Below, in pieces: positions 24,622-35,999 of a stretch of DNA of 64,000 nt. The stretch's first letter is position 1. Each line of letters opens with the position of its first letter. The stretch comes from Sepiola atlantica (taxonomy: Eukaryota > Mollusca > Cephalopoda > Sepiida > Sepiolidae). The notes under the pieces were generated by a model. It was given only the letters and a program-made list of their open reading frames with translations, was not told the DNA's origin and made no database searches. The stretch covers positions 56,535,580 through 56,599,579 of the forward strand of contig OY744529.1 in NCBI GenBank assembly GCA_963556195.1, in the 5' to 3' direction. Position numbers and translations under genes: made by a program.

Positions 24622-24785
24622 CGTGTCTGTGTGTGGGAAGTGTATAGAGATATTTCATTGTAGAGATTGAAATCTTGTGAAAGAGGTCAAACGAATTATG
24701 ATACTATTTATAAAATACCTATTGAGACGATGATTGTACTTGTATTTTATACGAAATAATTTTCGAAAATACAAATCTTTTTTAC
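24622..24785 (+). repeat. Duplicated segment, copy 1
   Basis: This segment shares gatactatttataaaata, tgtacttgtattttatacga and agagattga with the segment at 25838-26010, in the same order and orientation about 1.22 kb away. No coding capacity is present. It may be the LTR of an unrecognised element or a segmental duplication. Confidence 0.8.
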
Positions 24786-24978
24786 AAATCTTTTTTACAA
24801 ATCTTTTTTACAAATCTTTTTCCCATATCTTTTTTACAAATCTTTTTCACATATTTTTTTACAAATCTTTTTGCAAATCATTTTTACATATCTTTTTCAC
24901 AATTTTTTTTACATATTGTTTTTACAAATCTTTTTCACAAATATTGTTTACATATCTTTTTTACAAATCGTTTTTAAA
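24775..24978 (+). repeat. Tandem (acaaatctttttt)n-like repeat
   Basis: About 14 imperfect units of 13-17 bp with consensus ttacaaatctttt. The array begins exactly where copy 1 of the duplicated segment reads acaaatcttttt. Copy 2 has a single unit at the same point, so the array is a local expansion. Confidence 0.9.
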
Positions 24979-25837
24979 TACACCTATCAAATAATCCTAT
25001 TCAAGTCATATTCATTATTTAGTCCAGCTTTTTATGTTGAGCAGATACAAATAATTAAAATGATGATCAAAAAATAAATTAACATAGATTAATCATCAAA
25101 CGTATAATACTATTATACTACAGTAAGATTAGTTATTGCATCATATTATTTTGTATGCTGCCATTGGCTCATTGCAGTTGCATCAGTCATTCTGAAGATA
25201 TAGTTCAGAGTAACATTTTTATTATAGGTAATTTAAGAGTCAGTGTGATAATAGAAACTTTTTTCACGAAATTTCTGGAGAGAGCGGCTTAATGTTAAAT
25301 GGAATTCGAAAATCACGCTGCACCGTGACATCCGTATTTTTTATCGCGAACCTAGAACGCCTTTTGACGAGGTCTTTCTATTTCGAGGGTAAACTAACAA
25401 CTGAACACTACTGAAGAACAATGCAAATACACTATGTCTAGTAATTCTATTTCCAACGTATAAATCTTCTCTATCAATTGGTCACTGACTCATTTCATGG
25501 CAATGCTCCATAACTGAAGCATCGTGCAATGAACACTATCAACTTGTTTTTAATAGATTCGTATGATATTTATGTAATTTTTATATTTCACCATGCAGCA
25601 TTTAAAGAATGTTATGTCAGCTGACTTTCAAATTCGGTTAGTGAAACAGTTGCATGATTTGTATGTTTTGATTTGCGAATAGTTCATCAGAATGTTTCTC
25701 GAAGTGATTTCAGTTTTGCTTATAGTCACAAAATTTGTTAAAAGTGTACGATGTTGTATTTAAAGCACACGGTAATGATAAAATAACGGGTAACATGAGA
25801 ATATAACAAATTATTTAAACTGACTTACATGTATCAA

Positions 25838-26010
25838 ACTTATGTGTGTGGGGGGACGTATAGAGATGCAATACCATTGGAGAGATTGACATCTTGTGTA
25901 AGAGGTCAGACAAATGATGATACTATTTATAAAATATCAATTGAAAATATGCTTGTACTTGTATTTTATACGAAATAATTTTCAGCGATACAAATCCTTT
26001 TTATATACAC
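25838..26010 (+). repeat. Duplicated segment, copy 2
   Basis: Counterpart of 24622-24785. After the shared block it continues 'tatacaccaattaag', matching 'atacacctatcaaataa' after the expanded array of copy 1. The homology therefore extends beyond the expansion. Confidence 0.8.
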
Positions 26011-27889
26011 CAATTAAGAAGATTAATGAAATTTTTAAGTGTAATAAGATGATGGAAATATGTACAATTACACTTAAAATGAACAGAGAACTAATAAAAC
26101 GTAGTCGGATGTTGATACTGATAAAACGCAGCGAACCTGTCACTTTTTATCACATTTCATGTGTAGCTTTATGATCTAAAATTACTTATACAAAAATCGA
26201 ATGAAAGATTATAATAGTTATATTATATATTACCAGGGCGGCTAAAATTAATTCTCCGAACAAAATCGTTGTGTACCACTTTAATGGTACCGTACGAAGA
26301 TTAAATTGAAAGTATAATGATACGAAACCTTATGTCTAGAATCCTTGTTCGAATTTTGATCAAAATCCATTACAATATTGGATTCTAAAAATGTTTCCAA
26401 TTCAAGGATTAAAATTAAAATGCTTTAAGAAGAAATTGAAATTCGGAGTGAATCCTGTACATCAAAATAATCATATAACCATACCTAATTTTATAAAGGT
26501 TTAGATTAGTGTGTCTCTTTTACAGAATATCAACTTTTGAAGTTATTTGACAGAACATCTTCAAGAAAAAATAATTGTAAACGATGCATTGAATACACGT
26601 TTCTATTAAACATACACAGTGGTATTACTACGTTAGTGAACTGGATAGATACAATTCTATTTAGAATCGGATTAGCCGATTCCATAGTCCATATCTATAT
26701 CCATTATACCAGTCGTACAAAGCGATTATTAATTATTCGGTCAATTTAGTAAAACTTTTTCGTAGAATTAAACTGTCTCAATTTTAATAAAAAAAGAGTG
26801 TAAATAATTTGGGTTTGATTAGAGAAGCCATTTGAAAACATAAAAAAATGTGTTTGTAAGGAAAATACTCCTACAAAAGATTACATTGCTTTAAGGTAAA
26901 ACCAAAAAATAAATACTGACGTAAAAAAGAGATTGAATAGAGGTGGAAATAAAGCGTGCCTTACGCTAGTCTTGAGGCGATTGTATAAAAATGACATATT
27001 TGAATCTGTGTTTAGTGTCAATCGATTGTGACTAACTGCAGAAAGAAAGTATTATGTTCGTTTGACGTGATTATCGTTGAAGATCAATAGACAGTGATTT
27101 GCGAAATGCACTCAAGCGAAGTGGACGAGAGCAGATCGGTGCAGAGATGTCGATAATATTCAGTGTAGCGATTAATGGAGTGTGAACATCGTAATTGGGA
27201 AGTAGATCGATAAGACGACCATACAAACCTGATTGTACAGCTTAAACATTAGTTTGAAAAAAAGGCGGGAAAAACCAAACGTTACTTGAAGAGAAATGGA
27301 ACGCCACCTAGAATCAGGAGAATAGAATAAAAATAGAAAAAAAAAGAAAACAAACAAAATTAAAAGTAAGGTAATAAACGACTGAACGCAGATTAAAGAA
27401 AGACAGCAGTTCAATAATGCGGAATCCATATTTGATTTACCTAACTTACTATGTAATACATTTATTATAATAAATAATCATAAATATATGACATTTCTAT
27501 AGTCACGGAGAACGTACTTTTACAAAAGGTAATATTATCTAAATAATAAAATACAAGAATTTTTTTCAATCAATACCGTAGCGGTTACATATGCCTACAA
27601 AATTAAAATGCTACACATTAGCCTGTAATTTTGGACACAATTTTTATCTAAAAGAAGAATACCCGGTGAATCTACCTAATAAAATGTTATTAGAAACAAG
27701 ATATATAAAAGGCATGGGCCACGAGTTAAGAACAGTCTCTCACGCTGTACTCAATAAAATTACCGGAAGATAGCTATTACGAAAGGCCTTCTCAGAAGAC
27801 CGAACAATATACCATAGTTGAAACGTTGCGAACGTAATAGCAACCAAGACGCTGATAAACATCGAATTTGTGCATACCGTAAAAAGCAA
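26011..27889. other. AT-rich noncoding stretch
   Basis: No gene is recognised. At about 26233 the phrase ccagggcggctaaaatta resembles a mariner terminal repeat but no partner end is visible. A 60-codon frame at 27591-27773 and a 71-codon minus frame at 27955-27740 have no similarity that I know. Confidence 0.5.
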
Positions 27890-28400
27890 GAATGTTAATT
27901 TCACAAACCACTTGTCCTGACAATCTTCAGGCAAAATGTAATGGAATAAGTACATGGAAGATATTGCTAATGCTGCTCCAAAGAAGGTAGGCTCCTTTTA
28001 CCGGATTATACAAAGCCAGCATTTGTCCAGCATGGTGCACTGTTTGCACATCTGGGATGATAAATGAACCACCAGCCTCACTCACAATTTCTAACCTAAC
28101 AATTCCTGTACTTTATGCCAATTTCCAGCCCCTGTCGTATCGCTGCAGAGTTGCACGCCAGTGCTTGTTTTATGAGTAGTTCCAGGAAATGTGCTCCAAT
28201 GAATTTATCGCACTTTTATCCCCGAAACGGAAATATTTTTTTTTTAGCTGCTAAAGTTTCCTCCTTCAATGTAGAGGTCCCTAAATACCGGACCACTTAC
28301 ATTTGGAATTCCGTTTCTGCTCTCTCTTTTTCCGACAGTACCAACAACACATTTCAATGTAATATGAACAAACATATTGCTTTCTAAATCCCCATCTAGA
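27890..28400 (+). pseudogene. Jockey/CR1-like LINE 3' fragment (+)
   Basis: Plus-strand translation over several frames gives MEDIANAAPKKVGSFYR near 27953-28000, then a CLFYEYFQEMCSNEF stretch near 28160-28205, then EVPKYRTTYIWNSVS near 28270. These match the C-terminal part after the RT palm in Jockey/CR1-like LINEs, where the usual order is DIAKAAxKKVGxxYR, CLFYxYFxGxCSxEL, then VPRxRT...WNSLP. The copy is 5'-truncated and frame-broken. It belongs to the same family as the inverted copy at 28560-29260. Confidence 0.8.
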
Positions 28401-28559
28401 TATCGCCTAGAAATATGGCCGCTACCACAGTAGCATCTTACAATTAAGTGGTAATATCCATAGTATGGAGTTAATAAAAAGTTTTTTTCAAATGTCAAAA
28501 GTGTCAAATAGATTTAGATACGTTTTCACGTGCTACTGAGAAAAGGGGTGAACATTTGC

Positions 28560-29260
28560 ACAGAGAGATGTTTGTTTACATTAGTTTAAAATGTATGCAT
28601 GTCAGTACCTCAGGAAAACAGGGAGCAGGGAAGGGTTTCCAGAGTCCAGCAGCACGAGGAAAGAAGCTTTTTGAGTAGAAAGCTCTCCGACATCTGGGGA
28701 CCTCCACGGTGAATAGATGGGATTTGGCACATTGTCGGGTTGGTCTAGTGAATTTACGTCGTGGGGATACTAGAGCAGCAAGAGCATCAGAGCACACTCC
28801 ATTGAAGTACTTGTAAAACAGGCACAAGGACGCAACATTGCGGCGATTGGACAGAGCTGGAGCTTGGTGGATAGTGGGGGACCTATTAAGTTGGCGACTC
28901 TTTTTTGGACCTTGTTTAAGAAGAATAGAGAGAGAGTGAGAGAGACTAGTGGACGATGCCCCAGTCCAGATGTGGCAACAATATCCAGGTATGAGCGGAT
29001 GGTGCCTTTGTATATATATAGGATAATGTCAGGTGTAAGAAGTTTACTGACACAGTAGAGGTAGCTCACCTTCTTTGCAGCAGCCCTGGCAATGTCGTCA
29101 ATGTATTTATTCTAATTCATGTTATCTGTGAGAATTTGAATAATGAACTCTCAGGTAGGGTATTATTTACCATGCCAATGAGAGGTTGAAGACGTTTCTT
29201 GTAGTTTAAAATGATGAATTTACCAAAGGGGAGAACTGTGACTTATGTATGTTGTATATG
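28560..29260 (-). pseudogene. Jockey/CR1-like LINE 3' fragment (-)
   Basis: Minus-strand frames read DDIARAAAKKVSYLYCVSK near 29095-29050, LDKVQKRVANLIGPPLS-like residues near 28930-28870, and CLFYKYFNGVCSDALAALV near 28824-28770. The stretch VEVPRCRRAFYSKSFFPRAAG follows in the 83-codon frame 28827-28576. This is the same C-terminal LINE region as at 27890-28400 but better preserved, in the opposite orientation. The two pieces converge tail to tail with about 160 bp between them. The RT palm itself is missing. Confidence 0.85.
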
Positions 29261-29599
29261 TGCGCCCGCATTATAACTCTGGAATAATTGGATAATTTCT
29301 CATTATACTTGGAATAATGGTTTTATGTAACATGAGTGACACGTCTATCTTTTTTGTTACAGGGAATTGTAATCTTTACACGGTTAAATAACAAGATAAT
29401 CATATAAATAATCTATTGATTCATCAAATCTGAGTAAATGCTGATAATTTCTCGATCTTTCTAATTGAGAGTGGGATTAACTTCACACAATTTACGTTTT
29501 TCGGTCCACATTTTTATTTGTATAAACTCTAATTTCATCCAGTTTTTTTCCGAGAACAGTTTTTGATTGTTTGACTTATTTTGGGGTTCGAGTCCTTTG

Positions 29600-29760
29600 C
29601 AGCTATCAAAGGTTATACACGGGATTCAGATTTCGAATTATGAGTTCGGGTGTGTTCTACTAAAGAGTCAAACAGTAGGACGAGTCTAGAGCTTCCAGTT
29701 TGTAGCTTTCATGGTTTGTATGGGTTGGGGTGTTATGTCTGATTGTGCATGAACAAATAT
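29600..29760 (+). mobile_element. tRNA-type SINE-like repeat, copy 1
   Basis: It shares tactaaagag, tctgattgtg and the head tataca(c/g)..gattc.ga.ttcgaat with 29970-30140. The head contains a B-box-like word. This copy is more diverged. Its A-box is not clear. Confidence 0.55.
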
Positions 29761-29969
29761 ATATTATCTCCAATTCAATTCCACATTCTGTTTGATTACT
29801 GGCATCGTCGAGTGTGTGTAAAATGATACTTGTGAGACATCGACCTCGGTTCTTGCTAGTTGGATGACTACATTCTAGGTAAAAAAGAGTAGGTGCATCC
29901 ACAATTGGCCGTTCACTGGTGTTTGCATGTTCTATGGAAGCTGTAAGACTTTCTTCCGTGTAACATTGT

Positions 29970-30140
29970 AATTCGTGGCCGAATATCCGGCTTGTATACC
30001 AGTGATTCTAGTTCGAATCTTGAGTTTAGCTGTGTATAACTAAAGAGCGCAAAAGAAAGACGGAACCCGAATCTAGGGCCTTCTATTCTGTATTTTTTAT
30101 GGGGTATGTGGGCTGCGGTGATTTATCTGATTGTGGAAAG
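29970..30140 (+). mobile_element. tRNA-type SINE-like repeat, copy 2
   Basis: The head reads gtggccgaatatccggctt, resembling a tRNA A-box region, and agttcgaatct about 35 bp later matches a B-box (GWTCRANNC). It is followed by a tRNA-unrelated body ending at tctgattgtgg and then a CA/TA microsatellite tail. The spacing of the boxes and the existence of a sister copy at 29600 support a tRNA-derived SINE. Confidence 0.6.
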
Positions 30141-30156
30141 CACACACACACACACA

Positions 30157-30241
<85 letters not shown>
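30141..30241. repeat. (CA)n-(TA)n microsatellite
   Basis: A CA run at about 30139-30166 is followed by about 75 bp of TA with two TG interruptions. Confidence 0.95.
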
Positions 30242-30242
<1 letters not shown>

Positions 30243-31038
30243 GGAGAGAGATAGAAAAAGCTGACAAAACAATATAATACAATTATATTATGTAATGAGA
30301 CTTTTAATATTATTATCAAAAGAGAACCTCAAGAATGGCAACAAATGTAATTTTCGGCATTTACAAAGAAATGATATAAACATGAGAGCATAATAGAGAA
30401 TGAAAAAGTGGTAAGTAGAAGGTAGAGGAAGTAGAATAAGTAAAAAGTGGGTTGCATGTTCTTAAAAAAATATATAATGGTAGATGGAAGAAGAAAATAA
30501 CATAAATAAGAAGAGAGAAAAGAGATAAACGATAAAAAAGAAAACAACGTTATGCATTGACATGGATAGCAGATATGTCACGATTGGGGTAGGGAAAGGG
30601 GAGCAGTAACAGGCAAACATGCGGGTTTAACGAAATATTTATTTTTACTGTTTATTTTATCGAGAAGATACACGGAAATGACAAACAATGACATTAAGTT
30701 TAAGAGAAACCAAGTGTATTGAATATTTTCGTGCTTTAAATCTTATCATAAAAGTCTATATAGAGTATTAGAATATTATAAAGAGAAAGAAATCCCTCGG
30801 TGCGTGTATGCGTTAATCGGCTGCTCGAACGTCGACTCATGTGAATAATATTATGATGTCAAATTTGACAGCTTTTATTCCTTACAAAATAAATAATTTA
30901 TTGAAGATGTGCTGAAATTTTACTTAAAATTTGATAACTCTCCTTTTATCCGGTACACTAAGCAACCTCATTGATTGCGGAAGAACATAGGACTGTAGAG
31001 TGTGCACTGTACAGACAAATAACTGTTGTTTTATATGT
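30242..31038. other. AT-rich noncoding stretch
   Basis: Nothing supported. Minus-strand frames here are Phe/Leu/Ser-rich translations of purine-rich plus-strand sequence. Confidence 0.5.
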
Positions 31039-31250
31039 GTGTGAAATGTCAAGAGAGAAAGTGATATCGCATCCTTTGGATTATTCGGATTACTATATTC
31101 ATCTTGGGTTTTATATGTACAACGTTTCAGCTGATATAACTACCCACATTCTTTTATGAGCCATCAAATACTAACGAAAATACAAATAGTAGTTCGAATA
31201 ATCCAAATAATCCAATTTATCAATCTTCATCTCACAAACTCCGAAACATA
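31039..31250. repeat. Imperfect inverted repeat
   Basis: The left arm (31039-31105) contains ggattattcggattactata. The right arm (31187-31250) contains its inverse, agtagttcgaataatccaaa. The homology extends outward: both arms, read inward, include a gtgtg(t/a)ga(a/g)atg word. The loop is about 80 bp. It is a diverged foldback or two inverted copies of one repeat. Confidence 0.7.
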
Positions 31251-31917
31251 AAGAAAAGAATCGTAGAAATAAACGGTGATATATCAATGAAGTGCATGTC
31301 ATGAGTATGACATGAAACTGCAGCCGGTCGAGTGATTCAAGTTTGGTCGCCCTAGGCATAATTAATTCGTTAGTTTTTTGCCATTACGCCCAGATGCACT
31401 CTAACACCTGTCAGTGTCCTGTCTATTGATGAAATTGAATATGTTCTTGATATGCCATGTAACCGCATTCGGTGGTCTACACATCCATTTACATCAATTA
31501 TAACTAGTTAAAGCAAACATCCGGAACATTAAGAATTCGAAGATATTAAGAACGTGAAGTAGAACACATTTACCGAAAATGACGACATTGAATAATCAAT
31601 TAAAAGGAATTGAAAGGGTTGATATGCTGTAAAAATAAAATAAACGAAAGTATAGACGTACACATTTTGTACTGAAAGGCAATCTAATTCATGAGACAAT
31701 ATTGATTGTATTGCAACAACAAAATCCACCTCTTTGCATCGATAGAAAAAAGATCTTGTTAAATTTTTTATCAAGTAGATTTTTATGGCGAAACCAACTT
31801 CCCATCACTAGGTGTGCTTAATCGCTTTTGTAATGGCGGGGCGTTCGTTAATTAGTCTGTTAATCATTCATGGTAAAACGCGTAGTCATCGTCATGCGCC
31901 GTTATGAATACGGTCGC
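31251..31917. other. Noncoding stretch
   Basis: No gene or RNA is supported. It ends at the (TAA)n array. Confidence 0.5.
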
Positions 31918-32019
<102 letters not shown>

Positions 32020-32680
32020 GTTGAAAGTGATATAGAGTATGGTGAAAGTAAATATCAGAGTAAGAGTACTAGGAACAGTTCCGAAGAACCTGAAAATAAG
32101 ACTGGGAGAAATTTGAACCAAAAGGAAGACTGAGATCATACAACGAACGACAATGATAAAAACCGCTGACATCTTAAGGTAAATCCTTGAACGCGAACAC
32201 CTTTCTACATAAGCTACGAAAACTAACCAATCACATGCAGGGAGCAATAGGAAGAAAACAAAATCACATAAAGAACACTACAAGAACCCAAAGAACAGAA
32301 ACTGCAAGAAATTTTATAGACTACCCCCTAACCCCCCCACCCCACCCCACCCAAAAAAGTGATGGCATCAGCCCCGGCTGATACAACAGAAAACAGGCGT
32401 GGAGGGTCAAGGAGGGTGGAAAGACCAAGGAGGGATAGCACTAACCAGCCCTCCGATGAAGAGTGCATTGATGAAGACATTGGAGGCTTATTGCCATCCA
32501 AATCCCAGAGAAGGCCAATGATCGTTGTGAACGAGAAATCGCAATAAGCGTATGTTGTGATAACGCAAATTCTTTTGCAGTAGTTATCGAAAAAAATAGA
32601 GAGATGTAGAAATCTGAGGAGACTTGTTGTTACTCAGACTTTAAGGAACACTGTTACCGTCTTAAATGCTATTTTCACAA
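32020..32680 (+). pseudogene. R4/Dong-like LINE, C-terminal and 3'UTR fragment
   Basis: Directly after the (TAA)n array the plus strand reads, in one frame, LGTVPKNLKIRLGEI, then TEIIQRTTMIKTADILR and ILERE. This is the tail that follows the restriction-like endonuclease in this LINE family. The following noncoding part includes ggagggtcaaggagggtgga, gaagacattggaggcttatt and gttgttactcagact. It parallels the 3'UTR-like sequence at 42030-42130 (cgtcaaggaggatcgagaga, gggaacttattatcactcaaa). Severe 5' truncation leaves only about 0.65 kb. Its right end is cut by, or adjoins, the 3.9-kb element starting at 32684. Confidence 0.7.
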
Positions 32681-32683
32681 TAT

Positions 32684-33215
32684 AGTGGGTTAGCGTTTAG
32701 CTCGACATTTCAAAAGGAGTGTACACTTTGTGATACAAGCATCACATTTTGTACACATGTACATTGATATATGGCGAACATTTCCAGATATTGAGCCACT
32801 CGAAATTCTCTCTTCATGTCTGCCATATTAGAATTCAAAATGGCCCCCATTTAAAATATACATTTTCCATTATCTTTGGGTCTAATGCTGCTATCGACTC
32901 GATTCTGGTGTCTAAATGTATGTTTTCGGGAGCAATGAATATAATGGTAACAATCTGCATCGCATATTTTGTACCAATGAGCCGCCATATGTGATTTAAA
33001 AATAGCCGTTGTTTTAAACCTACATTTTCGATTTTCTTTAGGTCTAATGCTGCTATTGACTAGATTCTGGTGTCCAAATGTATGTTTTGGTAGGAATGGA
33101 ATTCAATGGTTACAATCTGCTTCGTGTATCTTTATAAATTATCCAACATCTTGGATTTCAAAATGGGCGCCACTTGAATTCTACACGTGCGATTATTTCT
33201 GGATCAAGTATTTCT
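32684..33215. repeat. Left inverted arm, tandem 150-170-bp units
   Basis: Units share gggtctaatgctgctat, gattctggtgtctaaatgta and aatggtaacaatctgcat, repeated near 32880 and 33050. They match the right arm inverted, where gtctaatgctgctat appears as atagcagcattagac near 36257. Similarity to the right arm begins at the terminal AGTGGG and continues past gatattgagccactcg near 32790. Confidence 0.85.
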
Positions 33216-33848
33216 ATAATACATGACAAATAAAAAATCAATTTTTCAAAATAACATACTTTATTACAGTACTCCACTTAATTCATGAGAGATGAATATT
33301 CATCATCATGTATTTTTGACAAGACAACATTTTACTCAAAGTCTGTGAAGTAAAAATTGTTTTGACAAGTTTGAATTATTGATTAGATTCTGTATTGTTC
33401 TAGGTTTGATATGACACCTTTCATAAAAGCTTTGGTCTTCTCTATTCCTTCAATCAATATCACAAAATAATCAATTCGGGGTAACGTCTGAATATCCACA
33501 AAAATAGTGTGAACATTAACACAAAACAACGTAAACTTCTCAAAACTAGCTTTCCTTATATAACGCTAAATACACATATCAATTTACTTCAACTACTAAT
33601 TTTGAGTGTTATACGCTTGATACATGTCTTAATTCATTAAATATCTAAGTTAACATTCTGACATGCTATAGTGTAATATATAAGGTTGGGTGTGTACTGA
33701 CATTCTACAATGGTCTGCTATTGCCCCACACATGTCCACCTTGATATTCCGCCTTCTTGATATGTTCCTCTAAAGCTGCCCTCGTTGGAGGGATAAGCTG
33801 CACATTGTTCTTCCTTGCGAATAGTTTCCTCCGGTGAAGAGTTTCCTC

Positions 33849-35711
33849 CTAGTGAATGTCCGTGAATTTGCTGGTTCGATCATACAAAAGGATCACGAAC
33901 CTCTCGATGATGCTCATTGCATCATTTGGTATGTCACTTGGTGCGGAAGACAGCTGCATCAGCGCCTCAGTTAACTTTGGCAGTACTGTCCAAACTGTCC
34001 ACGCGGTCTTCTTGTCATGTCTAGCAAGGCTTGACACAGTATCGTATGCATTGGCAGTGCACGAACCTTCTCTGATCCCAGTCCAGCTGCTATTTCATGT
34101 GCTGCTAGGTATCGGAAACTTGGGCCTGTTCCGAATGCCAGCCATAGTTTGTCTTCTGGTTGCAATTACTGTACCACGGACACTACCATCACCGTAACAT
34201 CGGTGTCTACAGTTCGGATGACTATTGAATTGTGCCCGTGCTTAGCTGCGTGAAATGCATGCAGCAACATCCGACTGTCAGCCTCTTCATGGTTGCATGG
34301 GTCGAGTGAAGTCAGATCTGGTAGTAATGGCTTGCTGAGCACTGCTACTCCATCAGTAATGACGAGTTGCTTGTCCTCCTGGTCAAACCATTCCAAGAGA
34401 GCTGTTGGGAAAAACTTAACAAGATCAGTCTTGTTGCTGTCCACTCGTAGGTAGTGGGTCTCTTGTTCAACACTGTGTCTGACACAGGTAGGCGATATGG
34501 TGCCACGAGTTCGCTTGACTGTGACGCTGTTGAACTTCAGTATCTGGGCTGCAGTAATTGCTGCAGGGTTAGTGTCTTTCGTCTGGTCCTTCATGCTGAG
34601 TCCCTCTAGTATCATGCTGACTAGTGCAAGCAGCAACGGTGGCACAGATTCTTCTTGACATCCCTCATGGAATCTTGTGAAGGGCTTGGTTTCTCTAAAC
34701 ATATGCCAGCAAACAATGTGTGCAGCACGTGCAAGATGGACTGCATCACTATGATTGTCCAGTTCGCAGTACTGATACCTTCCTCAAATGCGATCAATAT
34801 CTCTCTCCCCTTGGTGTGTTCTCGCATGTCAGGGAACTGAGATAGAAGTCTCTGTTTCAGTCGTGTGGAGTGGACTCGTATCGAGCTGCATCCGAGCTGT
34901 TTCATTCTCGACTGATATAGGTGGACAAGATCGGCCAATCTAAATACTGGTGTTGTCTTCTCATCTTGTCTTGTTTCTTCAATGTAGAGGGCGAGTTCAG
35001 CAAATACTACTGTCGACTTTGCTCGCTCTTGGCTGGAGTCCTGTGGCCCTGTTGATTGGACCGATCTCGCGCGGTTGTAAAATCTTATCAAGCACTGCAG
35101 GTGATACTGGGCGTCCAATGCAACCATGTCCCCACCACTGAGACGACCAATCAGTTATGTATCCCTAAAAAGGTTTGCACAGGCACAAACCCGTCTCTCA
35201 ATTTCGAATGTGGCAGTTTCCGAAGACTACTAGTCCCCGCAGGTTGTCCACAGAAAAACAAAGTTTCTAGAACCTTCTCTGTACTCAAATGTGAATGCGC
35301 CTTGGTGCGTTTGCATTGAAATTGTTTCCTACCGCTCTGACCGTCTTTCTCTTTGTACCGGAGGTTGCAGATATAGTGATATTTTGCGCCGTCCGTAACC
35401 ATCGCAGCTTCAATGCCATGGCCATCATCAAGTCTGCCCAATTGGAGTGATCCTGGAAGCTCTCCAAGTTCATTGAATTTGATCAAGTTCTCTGCGAGTA
35501 AACTGTATCCTCTACCAATATATTTTCTCTTAAATTGTTCAGGTTTTGTCAATGTCTTCATCTCATCCTCTTGACATATGATGCATAACCTCCAGTCAGT
35601 AGTGGTGAGGTGATGTGATGTTGATGAGGTTTGCTCAGCATGAGCTAGGCTGAACCTCTTGGACATGGTCTTCAGAAGAACAACTAGCACCGTCAGTCTA
35701 CAGGCATGCAT
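33849..35711 (-). pseudogene. Broken gene with HEEAD and DTD motifs, PIN/FEN-like
   Basis: Minus-strand frames of 186, 168, 178, 64 and 62 codons run in order from 35711 to 33849 and together resemble one long protein broken by frameshifts near 35140, 34650 and 34040 and a stop at 34166. The 178-codon frame (34702-34166) has ITDG at residues 116-119, CNHEEADSRMLLHA at 136-149 and RTVDTDV at 163-169. The next frame reads LWLAFGTGPSFRYLAAHEIA and then KTAWTVWTVLPKLTEAL. I recall a widespread family of uncharacterised animal proteins with HEEADTR...RTVDTDVV...LWIAFGTG...HEIA. The three acidic clusters resemble metal sites of PIN/FEN-type 5' nucleases; that is inference. The gene lies wholly inside the inverted arms, so it is cargo or enzyme of that element. 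No function has been shown. Confidence 0.75.
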
Positions 35712-35811
35712 GCATCACAATGTACCTGAAAAGACACAATGTAGCATTTCTGTAATCATAAATGCCATGAAAACTGCTACTACAACTACACTCTTAAGAA
35801 TTCCGTGACAG

Positions 35812-35988
35812 ATCCGGAAAAGGGTCAGTTATGGCCAAACACCATTCTGAATCAAAAATGACTTGGAATAGAGTTAGATTTTACACAGAAACGGTCAGAT
35901 CTGGCCAGAAATAGTCATATTTCTTACACCTTATTCTATGTCATTTTTACTCGAAATGGAGTTTGGCCACAACTGATCCTTTTCCGGG
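35812..35988. mobile_element. Nested palindromic MITE-like unit
   Basis: Arms of about 58 bp begin ccggaaaagggtcagttatg at 35814 and end with the inverse (cacaactgatccttttccgg) at 35987, with agreement over most positions. The 60-bp centre reads ttagattttacacagaaacg onward. It sits between the broken gene and the right arm of the 3.9-kb element. No coding capacity. Confidence 0.85.
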
Positions 35989-35999
35989 GCATTCAATAT

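Noticed and set aside
26225..26260. Mariner-like end ccagggcggctaaaatta
   Set aside because: No matching opposite end within the following kilobases.
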